Part shown: piece by piece, positions 1 through 7,387 of the stretch
How positions within the stretch are numbered: the first letter of the stretch is position 1
Layout of the letters: the number at the start of each line of letters is the position of its first letter
Assembly (NCBI GenBank): GCA_003531665.1
Contig: DQFC01000035.1
Span: forward strand, 1-26,798
Reading direction: 5' to 3'
Source: Candidatus Collierbacteria bacterium
GTDB taxonomy: Bacteria > Patescibacteriota > Microgenomatia > UBA1400 > MFAQ01
Length of the DNA stretch: 26,798 bases
The notes under the pieces: model-generated
The model's database searches: none
Seen by the model: the letters and a program-made list of their open reading frames with translations, nothing else
Told to the model about the DNA's origin: nothing
Position numbers and translations under genes: made by a program

Positions 1-405
1 GCCGGCCAAAACGGCAAAATCGGTTCTTTGACAGAGCTTTCATATTTAATCACCCATATCGACGACCCCAGACTCAAAATCTGTTTGGACACCGCTCATC
101 TATTTGCTTCCGGAATAGATATTCGGACAGACCTATCGATCAAAAAACTTACGCAATCCCTCAAGGACTCCGGTTTGTTGGAAAAAATAGTCTGTCTTCA
201 CCTCAACGACTGCGCGTCCGACTTGGATTCCCATCGTGATCTCCATGCCAATATTGGCGAAGGGAAAATTGGTCTCGAGGGTCTCAGGACACTAGTAAAC
301 CAAAAAGAACTATCCCATCTTCCGCTCATCCTCGAAGTCCCGGGTGAAAACAAACAAGGCCCCAACCTCGCCAATATTATGATCGCCAAAGGTCTTACTT
401 CCTAG
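1..405 (+). CDS. nfo: Endonuclease IV (AP endonuclease), C-terminal part, cut by window edge
   Basis: This is the C-terminal ~134 residues of endonuclease IV, which cleaves DNA 5' of abasic sites in base excision repair; the family is about 280 residues long, so roughly half is missing to the left. The reading frame is open from base 1 and begins AGQNGKIGS, matching the family's AGQG segment. The TIM-barrel zinc ligands of the family can be followed: DTAH (Asp and His), HLND (His), DLHANIGEG (Asp and His, then the hallmark GEG) and LILEVPG (Glu). The stop is TAG. Its last 11 bases overlap the 3' end of the convergent methyltransferase gene. The TTG at 28 is internal to the conserved domain and is not a real start. 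The family call is firm; nothing odd is seen. Confidence 0.93.
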   Translation, partial: AGQNGKIGSLTELSYLITHIDDPRLKICLDTAHLFASGIDIRTDLSIKKLTQSLKDSGLLEKIVCLHLNDCASDLDSHRDLHANIGEGKIGLEGLRTLVNQKELSHLPLILEVPGENKQGPNLANIMIAKGLTS

Positions 406-955
406 CAATCACCATTACCGGATTTGCTTTTATCACAGTTATTTCGGCAAACAAAGGCTCAAGTAACTCAACGGCTTCACTTGAAGAGAAACCCTTTTGG
501 AACGTGCCCTTACTGGTTACATATCCGTCATTGACAATGGACCATGTCTGTTTGATCTCTCGTTTTAACTCCTGACGTGATCTTAAGGTTAATACCACAT
601 GTCCATTTTCTGGTAGCATTTCATGTATTTGAGCCAGTATTTTGATTCTTTGTTTTGCTTCCGGTAAAGTGTTGAGTACAAAAGCGCAATGTATCCAATT
701 AAGAAAACCCTGAGGATATATTTCTGGTGGGTTTTCTGGACAATGGACAGGGTCCCAGCCGACCGCTTCAATTCCATTTTTTATAAAATATTCGACATCA
801 TATCCATGTCCACATCCCCAATCAAAAACTCTTCCTTCAATCAATCCATTTTCGACCAAAAATCTGGCCGGAAACGATGGTTGATAACGAAACGGTGCTG
901 TTTCTCCTGATGCTCTCAGGACCTCATCTGGCGTCCATTTCACAACTTCAGACAT
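395..955 (-). CDS. Small class I SAM-dependent methyltransferase
   Basis: The 186-residue product has the Rossmann methyltransferase motif I VFDWGCGHGYD at residues 43-53, an acidic end of strand 2 in GWDP (66-69), and a post-I region FVLNTLPE followed by the typical LPENGHVVLTLRS strand 5. The start of the fold (PARFLVENGLI before the GCG motif, then YFIKNG...GWDP) resembles the methyltransferases annotated as DNA-phosphorothioation-associated, but no dnd genes are visible, so the substrate is unknown. The gene converges on nfo with an 11-nt overlap. No Shine-Dalgarno sequence precedes the ATG, but TACAAT lies 7 nt upstream of it on the minus strand, suggesting a leaderless transcript. The methyltransferase fold is confident; the specific role is not. 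Confidence 0.8.
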   Translation of the reverse strand: MSEVVKWTPDEVLRASGETAPFRYQPSFPARFLVENGLIEGRVFDWGCGHGYDVEYFIKNGIEAVGWDPVHCPENPPEIYPQGFLNWIHCAFVLNTLPEAKQRIKILAQIHEMLPENGHVVLTLRSRQELKREIKQTWSIVNDGYVTSKGTFQKGFSSSEAVELLEPLFAEITVIKANPVMVIARK

Positions 956-962
956 GGCAAGT

Positions 963-968
963 ATTGTA
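963..968 (-). promoter_or_regulatory. -10 box (TACAAT) 7 nt before methyltransferase ATG
   Basis: On the minus strand TACAAT is followed by seven bases and then the ATG at 955. Transcription starting about 7 nt after the hexamer would give an mRNA beginning at or next to the start codon. No good -35 is seen. Confidence 0.45.
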
Positions 969-975
969 CTACAGA

Positions 976-2175
976 CTATTCATACCTGATCGCTTCCATG
1001 GGGGAGAGGTCGGCTGCCTTCTTGGCCGGGAAAACGCCAAAGAAAATTCCAATGGCGCTGGAGACACCAATGGCCAAAACAACTGCGAGTAGATTCAAGG
1101 CAACGGGAAACCAAATTCTGACAATCACCACGATTAAGGCAGCCAAAAGAAGGCCAATGAGACCTCCAAAAACCGAGAGGACTACCGACTCGGTTAGGAA
1201 TTGAAGCAAAATGTCCCTTTTCGTGGCCCCCAGCGCCCGTCTGATACCCACCTCTCTGGTTCGTTCGGTTACGGTTGCATACATGATATTCATTATTCCC
1301 ACACCCCCAACCAAGAGAGAGATGGATCCAATGGCGATCAAAATCAGATTTATTATTCCAAATATCTGGTTAACGGTTTTTAGGATCTCGGACTGTTCGG
1401 TCACGGAGAATTCATCCTTATCATAGCGCTTGAGAAGAATTCTCTCGGCTTCTCCTTTTACTCCCGACACCATCTCTTCATCGGGCACTCCGAGATAAAC
1501 CGCCCAAAAAGTCTTCTTGGGATTAAGCGATCCAAAGGTGGCGGTGTATGGAATCATGGCTGAGCGATCTGTTTCTCTATCTCCTGTTTTTTCCACTATT
1601 CCAACCACTTTTAGCCTGAGACTTTCTACTCGGATAGTCTTACCAAGGGCATCCTCCGGTCTTTCGAACAGATCGTCCGCAATGGTGTAACCCAGTACTG
1701 CCACTTTGGCCTTTTTGCCCACATCTGTTTTTCCCCAAAGCTCTCCTGTCACTGTTTTTACATCCATTAACGGGAAGAGTTCCTCATTTACCCCCATGAG
1801 ATAACCGATCTTTTCCGCATCGGCGCTTGAGATAGCAATAGAACGGAAATAAACGGGGACTACATACTTCAAATTAGGGATGTTCCGCACATCTCTGACA
1901 TCTTTTTCGTCAAATTCGGCTCCTCCACCCACCATACCGGCCGGACCATTACTGCTTATGCCCGATCCGGGCATCACCATTACCAAGTTGGCACCCAGGC
2001 TCTCAAACGTCTGCTCAATATAATTTTTTAATCCCAATCCCAATGCAATGAGCAGCACTACAGAAAGTACACCAATCGTTATTCCGAGAGACGTAAGGGC
2101 GGTCCTGACTTTATCCCGCCGAAAATCCCCCCACGCCGACTTAAGTAATAATGATATTTCGGTGGTTATTTTCAT
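976..2175 (-). CDS. MacB-type ABC exporter permease
   Basis: This 399-residue protein has the MacB/FtsX-type permease layout: one N-terminal membrane helix (about residues 22-50, rich in I, V and L), a large extracytoplasmic MacB_PCD-like domain (about 55-270) and three C-terminal helices. The family signature ERTREVGIRRALGATKRDI follows helix 2 and the protein ends PMEAIRYE, as is typical. It is the last gene of the leftward operon. Its ATG overlaps the stop of the ATPase gene in an ATGA arrangement, so translation is probably coupled. With the adaptor and ATPase upstream it should form a mechanotransmission-type exporter of peptides, lipids or small toxic compounds. The substrate cannot be read from the sequence. 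Confidence 0.92.
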   Translation of the reverse strand: MKITTEISLLLKSAWGDFRRDKVRTALTSLGITIGVLSVVLLIALGLGLKNYIEQTFESLGANLVMVMPGSGISSNGPAGMVGGGAEFDEKDVRDVRNIPNLKYVVPVYFRSIAISSADAEKIGYLMGVNEELFPLMDVKTVTGELWGKTDVGKKAKVAVLGYTIADDLFERPEDALGKTIRVESLRLKVVGIVEKTGDRETDRSAMIPYTATFGSLNPKKTFWAVYLGVPDEEMVSGVKGEAERILLKRYDKDEFSVTEQSEILKTVNQIFGIINLILIAIGSISLLVGGVGIMNIMYATVTERTREVGIRRALGATKRDILLQFLTESVVLSVFGGLIGLLLAALIVVIVRIWFPVALNLLAVVLAIGVSSAIGIFFGVFPAKKAADLSPMEAIRYE

Positions 2176-2870
2176 TTATTGTCATTTACAATTTCACCGT
2201 CCAAAATCCGAATCTGTCTTCTGGTTCTTTCGGCAATTTCCATTTCATGAGTCACCATGACGATAGTGATATTTTCGGACTTATTCAATTCTTCAAAGAG
2301 ATCTATTATCTCGTTACCGGTTTTGTGGTCCAAATTTCCCGTAGGTTCGTCGGCCAATATCAGTTGGGGTTTCATGAGAAGAGCTCTCGCGACCGCCACT
2401 CTCTGTTGTTGTCCGCCGGATATTTTATTTGGAAAGGAATCTTTCTTGGAGATTATTCCAAATTTCTCCATCAGCATTTCCGCTCTTTGATCGGCATCGA
2501 AATCAAGCTTTTCTTTGCAATAGGTTGCAGGTAGCAGAATATTTTCTTTGATTGTCAGCTTGTTTAATAAATTAAACTGCTGAAAAACAAAACCGACATA
2601 GGAATTCCTTAGAACGGATGTCTGATTATCATTCATTTTGGCCACATCTTTTCCGTTTATGATAATCTCACCACGGCTGGGTTTATCCAGCAGTCCCACC
2701 ACGTGCATCAATGTCGATTTGCCGGAGCCTGAAGGCCCGATAATGGCAGAGAACTCTCCTTGGTGAATTTCGAAATTAATATTCTTCAGAGCCACAAATA
2801 CCGAGCCATCCCCCAGCAGATACTCTTTAAAAACATTTTTAAGGCTGATTATAGATGACGTCGTTTTCAT
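2172..2870 (-). CDS. MacB/LolD-type ABC transporter ATP-binding protein
   Basis: The 232-residue ATPase has all nucleotide-binding motifs: Walker A GPSGSGKST (45-53), Q-loop FVFQQFN (about Q97), a signature reading ISGGQQQR in place of LSGGQ (150-157), Walker B LILADEPTGNLD (170-181) and the switch histidine in VTHE (208). The pattern is that of the LolD/MacB/FtsE clade and pairs with the permease just downstream. Its start lies 32 nt inside the 3' end of the adaptor gene and its stop overlaps the permease ATG by 4 nt, so the three genes form a compact operon. Confidence 0.94.
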   Translation of the reverse strand: MKTTSSIISLKNVFKEYLLGDGSVFVALKNINFEIHQGEFSAIIGPSGSGKSTLMHVVGLLDKPSRGEIIINGKDVAKMNDNQTSVLRNSYVGFVFQQFNLLNKLTIKENILLPATYCKEKLDFDADQRAEMLMEKFGIISKKDSFPNKISGGQQQRVAVARALLMKPQLILADEPTGNLDHKTGNEIIDLFEELNKSENITIVMVTHEMEIAERTRRQIRILDGEIVNDNK

Positions 2871-3867
2871 TTAGTCCTTCCTTTATTTCCACCATTCCTT
2901 CAACCGTGTCACCTTCAACGATACTGACATTTTCCTGTCTGCCCTGAATTATTTTCGTCACAAACAAACGGCCGTCTTGCTTTTGGACATAGGCTTCGGG
3001 AATAGCCAAGACACCTTTATTTTCTTTCAAAACAAAGTTAAGGTCACCCGTCATACCCATTTTGATAGCTTCTTGAGATTCTTCCGGGTCAAAATTGATA
3101 ATCAGTTCGTAAACAGTCCCGGACTCTCCTTCCTTTGGTACAAAGCCAACTCTTTCGACTGTGGCGATGAATTCCTGCTCCGGAAAGGAATCCAGCACAA
3201 TAGTTCCTGTCATTCCTACTTGGAGAGCGGGGACTTCAGTCTGATCTGCAGTAGCCGAGAAGTAGAGACTGGCCGGATTTACAACACTAAAGACGGCGCC
3301 GGCGGGGGTAATATTGGTTCCCGGTTGTGGGACATCGACTTTTGTCACGATACCGGCGAACGGGGCGAAGATGGTGGCGAATTTGATTGCCAGGTTTTTC
3401 GCTTCAAAGGCCAGCACGGCATTGTTCAGGTCAAACTGGTTTTTATCGAGCGTTCTTTTGACCGCGTCCCTGGCCGCATCCGTCATTCCCTTTGTCTGCC
3501 AGTCTTTGTTGTCATCCACTCCCTGCTCAAAGTCCCATCTTTCTTTCAGGAAAAGATTCATATACTGATTAAGGCTATTGGTCAGTTCTCTTTTGTCCAG
3601 CGAAGCCAGAGCCTGATATTTTTTGACCGTGTCTCCTTCTTTCACACTCACCCAAGTTAACAGTCCGGAAGTTTGAAATTTGACATCTGCCTTTTCTTTG
3701 GCATCTACTTCACCGGACAGCGAAAGTGTTTCGGTTAGATCATGTTTTTTTACAGTGTAAGTTCTAGATTTCAGCTCACTCGCTTGGACGTTTCTCCATA
3801 GCATAAATCCGCCACCTGCCAACAGGCCAATCAAAAAAATCCACCAAAAACGTTTCACGAACTTCAT
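2839..3867 (-). CDS. MacA/HlyD-type membrane fusion (adaptor) protein
   Basis: This 342-residue protein is an exporter adaptor. An N-terminal signal-anchor (about residues 5-24) is followed by a beta-barrel/lipoyl half-motif (VSVKEGDTVKKYQALASLD), a helical hairpin region (about 95-160), the second lipoyl half (IFAPFAGIVTKVDVPQPGT), and a beta-barrel plus membrane-proximal domain with LAIPEAYVQ near 290. Family members link a MacB-type pump to an outer-membrane channel in Gram-negative bacteria. In Gram-positive relatives they act without one, and no TolC-like gene is visible here. It is the first gene of the operon. TAAAAT lies 6 nt before the ATG, suggesting that its transcript is leaderless. 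Confidence 0.9.
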   Translation of the reverse strand: MKFVKRFWWIFLIGLLAGGGFMLWRNVQASELKSRTYTVKKHDLTETLSLSGEVDAKEKADVKFQTSGLLTWVSVKEGDTVKKYQALASLDKRELTNSLNQYMNLFLKERWDFEQGVDDNKDWQTKGMTDAARDAVKRTLDKNQFDLNNAVLAFEAKNLAIKFATIFAPFAGIVTKVDVPQPGTNITPAGAVFSVVNPASLYFSATADQTEVPALQVGMTGTIVLDSFPEQEFIATVERVGFVPKEGESGTVYELIINFDPEESQEAIKMGMTGDLNFVLKENKGVLAIPEAYVQKQDGRLFVTKIIQGRQENVSIVEGDTVEGMVEIKEGLNENDVIYNQP

Positions 3868-3873
3868 TAGTTT

Positions 3874-3903
3874 ATTTTATCCAATTCTAATCGGAAAAGC
3901 CAA
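3874..3903 (-). promoter_or_regulatory. Promoter of the exporter operon
   Basis: On the minus strand TTGGCT (3898-3903) is followed by an 18-nt spacer and TAAAAT (3874-3879). The ATG of the adaptor gene follows after 6 nt, and there is no Shine-Dalgarno sequence. The region is shared with the divergent prfB promoter. Confidence 0.45.
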
Positions 3904-3942
3904 CAGCGGATTTTATAAAATATATATAAACGGAACATGAGA

Positions 3943-3948
3943 TAGAAT
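3943..3948 (+). promoter_or_regulatory. -10 box (TAGAAT) 6 nt before prfB ATG
   Basis: TAGAAT is followed by ATCTTA and the prfB ATG. The same hexamer and 6-nt gap recur before the VanZ-like gene (TAGAAT-ATCTAC-ATG). The spacing predicts transcription starting at the start codon. The -35 region is AT-rich without a clear match. Confidence 0.5.
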
Positions 3949-3954
3949 ATCTTA

Positions 3955-5052
3955 ATGATCTCAGATTCTCAGATCGATCTAACCAGCCTCAAAAATAGAG
4001 CCAAGGACATCGTCGATAAGCTAAACTTACCGGCTCTCCGTCTGGATCTGGAAAAACTGACTGTTGAGTCGGGGCAGCCGGGCCTTTGGACGGATGAAGC
4101 TTACGCCAAGGACGTTATGTCTCGTATGGCTGGTGTTCGCGACTCCATCGAATCAACCGAACGGCTCATGGCCGACCTGCAAAGTCTGGAGGAACTTCTG
4201 GAAATGTCGAAAATCTCGGAGGACGAAAGTTTGAATAGAGACATCAAGATTCTCTACGAAACTTTACAGAGAAGCGTCGAAAAGACCGAACTCCTTACCT
4301 TTCTTTCCGGTACCTACGATTCTTCGGAGGCCGTTTTTTCCGTCAAAGCCGGCCAGGGAGGTACCGAAGCCATGGACTGGGCGAGCATGCTTAGCCGGAT
4401 GTATACCCGATTTTTTGAGAAGAGAGGTTGGAGTTATGAAACGGTTGAGTACTCGCCCGGCGAAGAAGTCGGGATTAAATCTGTTACCTATATTGTGCAC
4501 GGCCGTTTTTCCTACGGTTATTTGAAAAATGAAAAAGGAACTCATCGGTTGGTCCGACAATCTCCCTTCAATGCCGACAAACTGCGACAGACCTCGTTTG
4601 CCGGCGTCGATGTCACACCCCTTCTCCCCGAAGAAGCCGAGGTGGAAATCCGTGACGAAGATATTGAGTTTGAGGCCAGCCGTTCCAGTGGTGCAGGAGG
4701 TCAAAATGTTAATAAAGTCAGTACGGCTGTTCGCATTAAGCATCTTCCTTCAGGCATCGTCGTCGAGTGCCAGACTCAGCGTTATCAGGACGCGAATAGA
4801 AAAATTGCCATGCAAATCCTCAAGTCGAAACTCTGGGAGATTCAGGAAGCCAAGAGACAGGAAGAGTTAAATAAAATTAAGGGTAGTGCCACGATCGCCA
4901 GTTGGGGGCACCAGATTCGTTCATACGTCCTTCATCCTTACAAGCTGGTCAAAGATTTACGCACTGAGTATGAAGAAACCAATCCGGACTCCGTTCTCGA
5001 CGGTAATTTGGATGGCTTTATCGAGTCAGAACTAAAGTACTTTGCCTCATAG
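3955..5052 (+). CDS. prfB: Peptide chain release factor 2
   Basis: This 365-residue class I release factor ends translation at UGA and UAA. The anticodon-like tripeptide SPF that defines RF2 is at residues 203-205 (within GTHRLVRQSPF). The peptidyl-tRNA hydrolysis motif GGQ is at 248-250 (in SSGAGGQNVNKV). The length matches the family. Many bacteria make RF2 only through a programmed +1 frameshift at an early in-frame UGA; here the frame is continuous from the ATG, so that autoregulation is absent. A functional RF2 fits the several genes here that end in UGA and argues against UGA recoding. It is divergent from the exporter operon. Confidence 0.96.
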   Translation: MISDSQIDLTSLKNRAKDIVDKLNLPALRLDLEKLTVESGQPGLWTDEAYAKDVMSRMAGVRDSIESTERLMADLQSLEELLEMSKISEDESLNRDIKILYETLQRSVEKTELLTFLSGTYDSSEAVFSVKAGQGGTEAMDWASMLSRMYTRFFEKRGWSYETVEYSPGEEVGIKSVTYIVHGRFSYGYLKNEKGTHRLVRQSPFNADKLRQTSFAGVDVTPLLPEEAEVEIRDEDIEFEASRSSGAGGQNVNKVSTAVRIKHLPSGIVVECQTQRYQDANRKIAMQILKSKLWEIQEAKRQEELNKIKGSATIASWGHQIRSYVLHPYKLVKDLRTEYEETNPDSVLDGNLDGFIESELKYFAS

Positions 5053-5057
5053 AGTCC

Positions 5058-5085
5058 GTCATTGCGACCGTAGCGCGGCAATCTA
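5058..5085 (+). repeat. 28-nt palindromic element, intergenic copy
   Basis: The element starts GTCATTGCG and ends GGCAATCTA. Its ends ATTGC and GCAAT pair, as do the inner GCG and CGC-type bases. It matches 25 of 28 positions of the copy at 9509-9536. It starts six bases after the prfB stop codon and may fold in the 3' UTR, but no U-tract follows, so it is not a classical terminator. Confidence 0.7.
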
Positions 5086-5109
5086 TATTAATAGTTCCAA
5101 TTAATTTGA

Positions 5110-5115
5110 TAAGAT
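5110..5115 (+). promoter_or_regulatory. -10-like box (TAAGAT) 5 nt before ATG
   Basis: TAAGAT sits 5 nt before the ATG of the following gene, with no Shine-Dalgarno sequence. It fits the leaderless pattern seen elsewhere in the window but is a weaker match. Confidence 0.3.
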
Positions 5116-5120
5116 AAGTC

Positions 5121-5666
5121 ATGGAAATAAAGACAATCGATCTTGATAGAACGGACCCTGTTACTCCTAAGGCTAATGAAGTTCCTGTCTATCAACCAAA
5201 AATTATTAACACGAGCATGATCTCCAAAACAAACATTCTTACTGTAGTCACTTATATCATTGTAGCCGTTGCCGGTTTTTATACCGGTGCTTTCCTAAAA
5301 ACTTCTCTTGGCGGTAAGTCGGCCGGGAGAGCTTCTGGTGATTTGAAAAACATCCAAGCCGAAGTTCCGGTTACCGGCGTCAAAGTTGGAGATATCTATG
5401 GTTCCGCAGACGAAAAAGCCTTCAACACTACCGCTACCGGCGTGCTGGACAAAGGCGGTCTCAACGGAGAAGGCACTCACAGGCTGGTTCGTCCTGGTGG
5501 TTTATCTCAAACTGTTTACATGACCAGTTCTGTGATCGACTTAGATACTCTCATTGGTCACCAAGTCACCGTCTGGGGAGAAACATTCAAAGGTCAAAAA
5601 GCTGGCTGGCTTATGGACGTAGGACGCGTCAAAGTCGAAAATCTGAACATGCCATTACCAAAATGA
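5121..5666 (+). CDS. Single-pass membrane protein, unrecognised
   Basis: I do not recognise this 181-residue protein. It has a hydrophilic N-terminal stretch of about 38 residues and one membrane helix (about 40-60, ILTVVTYIIVAVAGFYTGAFL). After a short G/S/K linker comes a C-terminal domain of about 100 residues with regularly spaced beta-strand-like segments (QTVYMTSSVIDLDTLIGHQV, TVWGETF, GWLMDVGRVKV). Those last strands resemble a small OB-like barrel (an inference from pattern only). The likely topology places the C-terminal domain outside. It lies between prfB and ftsE on the same strand. Codon use and composition match its neighbours, so it is probably a real, conserved gene. Confidence 0.75.
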   Translation: MEIKTIDLDRTDPVTPKANEVPVYQPKIINTSMISKTNILTVVTYIIVAVAGFYTGAFLKTSLGGKSAGRASGDLKNIQAEVPVTGVKVGDIYGSADEKAFNTTATGVLDKGGLNGEGTHRLVRPGGLSQTVYMTSSVIDLDTLIGHQVTVWGETFKGQKAGWLMDVGRVKVENLNMPLPK

Positions 5667-5741
5667 CGTTCTTGTCCTCCTCGCGCGTCTTTCCGCTTTT
5701 GGTGGGAACGCGGGGATATATATAAATTAGGTATAAATAAA

Positions 5742-6485
5742 TTGATTGATTTTTCTCATGTAACCAAGTCATATCCAAATGGTGATGTTGTGCTGGATGA
5801 TATAAACTTTTCCGTTTCCCCGGGAGAATTTGTTATTATCACCGGCAGATCAGGTGCCGGGAAAACAACTCTCGGTCGCTTATTGATTCATGATCTAAGT
5901 CCCACCAAAGGAAAAATTGTAATTGACGGTGAGGATCTTTCCAAGATTAAACCCAATAATATTTCTCTAATTAGAAGAAAGGTGGGTTTCGTTTTTCAAG
6001 ATTACAAAATTATTCCGGATAAAACAGTTGGTGAAAATATTGCCATCGCCTTGGAAATAGGAGGCTACAACAGAAAAAAAATTGGGGAAAAAATTATTAG
6101 ACTTTTGGATATGGTAGGCATACCCGGAAAAGGGGATCTGTTCCCCGGTCAATTATCCGGTGGTGAAGTCCAGCGCGCCGCCATAGCTAGAGCTATCGCC
6201 TGCGAGCCAGCGATTCTCTTCGCAGATGAACCAACAGGCAATTTGGATAAAGACACCTCGATTGAAATTTTTAAACTTTTGCAAAAAATTAACGACGATG
6301 GTACCACTGTTATCCTAGCTACCCATGACGTTACCTTGATTGGTTTGAATCCGGATCGGAATATTCATCTAGAAAAGGGTAAGATAATTTCAGACGTCGA
6401 TGGCTTGCCCGCCGGCAAGGAGGGCAAACCCCCAATCAAGACTCATTTTGAGAAAAAACACAAAACAACATCTAATTCATCATGA
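5742..6485 (+). CDS. ftsE: Cell-division ABC ATPase FtsE
   Basis: FtsE is the cytoplasmic ATPase that, with FtsX, drives activation of septal peptidoglycan hydrolases. Motifs are Walker A GRSGAGKTT (35-43), Q-loop VFQDY (Q86), signature LSGGE (138-142), Walker B ILFADEPTGNLD (158-169) and H195 in LATHD. The start is a TTG giving MIDFSHVTKSY, which fits the family N-terminus; TATAAA lies 4 nt upstream and there is no Shine-Dalgarno sequence. The protein is 247 residues, about 20 longer than usual. The extra tail (about 218-247) contains GLPAGKEGKPP, encoded by a palindromic DNA element. Its stop overlaps the ftsX ATG. Confidence 0.94.
   Translation: MIDFSHVTKSYPNGDVVLDDINFSVSPGEFVIITGRSGAGKTTLGRLLIHDLSPTKGKIVIDGEDLSKIKPNNISLIRRKVGFVFQDYKIIPDKTVGENIAIALEIGGYNRKKIGEKIIRLLDMVGIPGKGDLFPGQLSGGEVQRAAIARAIACEPAILFADEPTGNLDKDTSIEIFKLLQKINDDGTTVILATHDVTLIGLNPDRNIHLEKGKIISDVDGLPAGKEGKPPIKTHFEKKHKTTSNSS
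6404..6427 (+). repeat. Palindromic element inside the ftsE 3' end
   Basis: CTTGCC (6404-6409) and GGCAAG (6414-6419) form a perfect 6-bp stem around a CGCC loop. TTGCCC (6405-6410) can alternatively pair with GGGCAA (6422-6427). It encodes GLPAGKEGK in the non-conserved tail of FtsE and looks like a small inserted repeat of a different family from the 28-nt elements. Confidence 0.55.
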
Positions 6486-7387
6486 ACACCGCTCTAAAAA
6501 ATATCCGTCGTTCACCATTTCAAGCCTTGTCTGCCGTATTTATCATCAGCTTAACCCTTTTTGTTGTTGGGATTTTCAGTCTCGTCACCCTTGCCTCTCA
6601 CGCCATTCTGCTTAATTTTGAAACCAAGCCTCAGATTATTGCCTACCTAAAAGACGGCCATACTACGGATCAGGTCGCCGGTCTCATTAGCACCATGACC
6701 ACAACTCAAGGAGTAAAAAACGCCATCTATATTAGTAAGCAAGATGCATTGGAGATTTACAAAAAAAGTGTCGGTAATGACCCCGTATTGTTGGGAACCG
6801 TCACGGACTGGGGCATAGTCACCGCAGACATACTTCCGGCCAGTGTAGAGATTACGGCTTCGGACCCTGGTGTTTTCAATACTATCGTTTCCATATTGGA
6901 AAAATCGGACATCGTCAGTACCACTCCTCAAGGTAAGAAAGAAATTGATTTCCCTCAGGACGTTATCTCCGAGCTCACCAAATGGACCAACGCTATTCGA
7001 GGTGCAGGTTTGGTACTCATCATCGCTCTCACCGTGGTTTGTATTCTGACGATCATGATCATTATTTCCATGAAAATTTCCGGCCGACGTACCGAGATCA
7101 GCACTCTCAAACTTTTGGGCGCACAGAACCTTTATATCATCAAGCCTTATATCACCGAATCGATTATTTACGGTTTATCCGGGGCTCTCTTTGGCTGGAT
7201 TTTTAGTTTCATTGCCCTTCTGTATTCCACCCCATTTCTGGCGCCCAGACTCGGAGGAGTTATTTCTTTCCCCATACCCTTCTGGATCTACCTTTTCCTA
7301 TTAATTGGTTTATTAGCCTTTGGTTTAATCCTGTCTCTCACCTCTAGCCTTTTCGCCGCCGCTAGATTTGTAAAGAGATCAAGATGA
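6482..7387 (+). CDS. ftsX: Cell-division permease-like protein FtsX
   Basis: FtsX is the membrane partner of FtsE and passes the ATPase cycle to an external hydrolase. The 301-residue protein has the four-helix FtsX topology: helix 1 about residues 18-45, an extracellular domain about 46-165, then helices near 172-198, 228-248 and 262-290. KISGRRTEISTLKLLGAQNLYI follows helix 2, as in the FtsX family. It overlaps ftsE (ATGA) upstream and the coiled-coil hydrolase gene (ATGA) downstream, so all three should be co-translated. This order matches FtsEX-PcsB/EnvC/RipC partnerships known in other bacteria. Confidence 0.94.
   Translation: MNTALKNIRRSPFQALSAVFIISLTLFVVGIFSLVTLASHAILLNFETKPQIIAYLKDGHTTDQVAGLISTMTTTQGVKNAIYISKQDALEIYKKSVGNDPVLLGTVTDWGIVTADILPASVEITASDPGVFNTIVSILEKSDIVSTTPQGKKEIDFPQDVISELTKWTNAIRGAGLVLIIALTVVCILTIMIIISMKISGRRTEISTLKLLGAQNLYIIKPYITESIIYGLSGALFGWIFSFIALLYSTPFLAPRLGGVISFPIPFWIYLFLLIGLLAFGLILSLTSSLFAAARFVKRSR

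Noticed and set aside
3955-4060. Programmed +1 frameshift site usual in prfB.
   Set aside because: The reading frame is continuous from the ATG and no early in-frame UGA exists.
4534-5500. The string GTHRLVR occurs in RF2 (before SPF) and again in the unrelated protein at 5121-5666.
   Set aside because: The surrounding residues and DNA do not match, so this is most likely coincidence rather than a duplicated fragment.
5671-5720. Imperfect inverted repeat before ftsE (CGCG and TTCC/GGAA arms).
   Set aside because: The stem is short and interrupted, with no T-tract; not strong enough to call.
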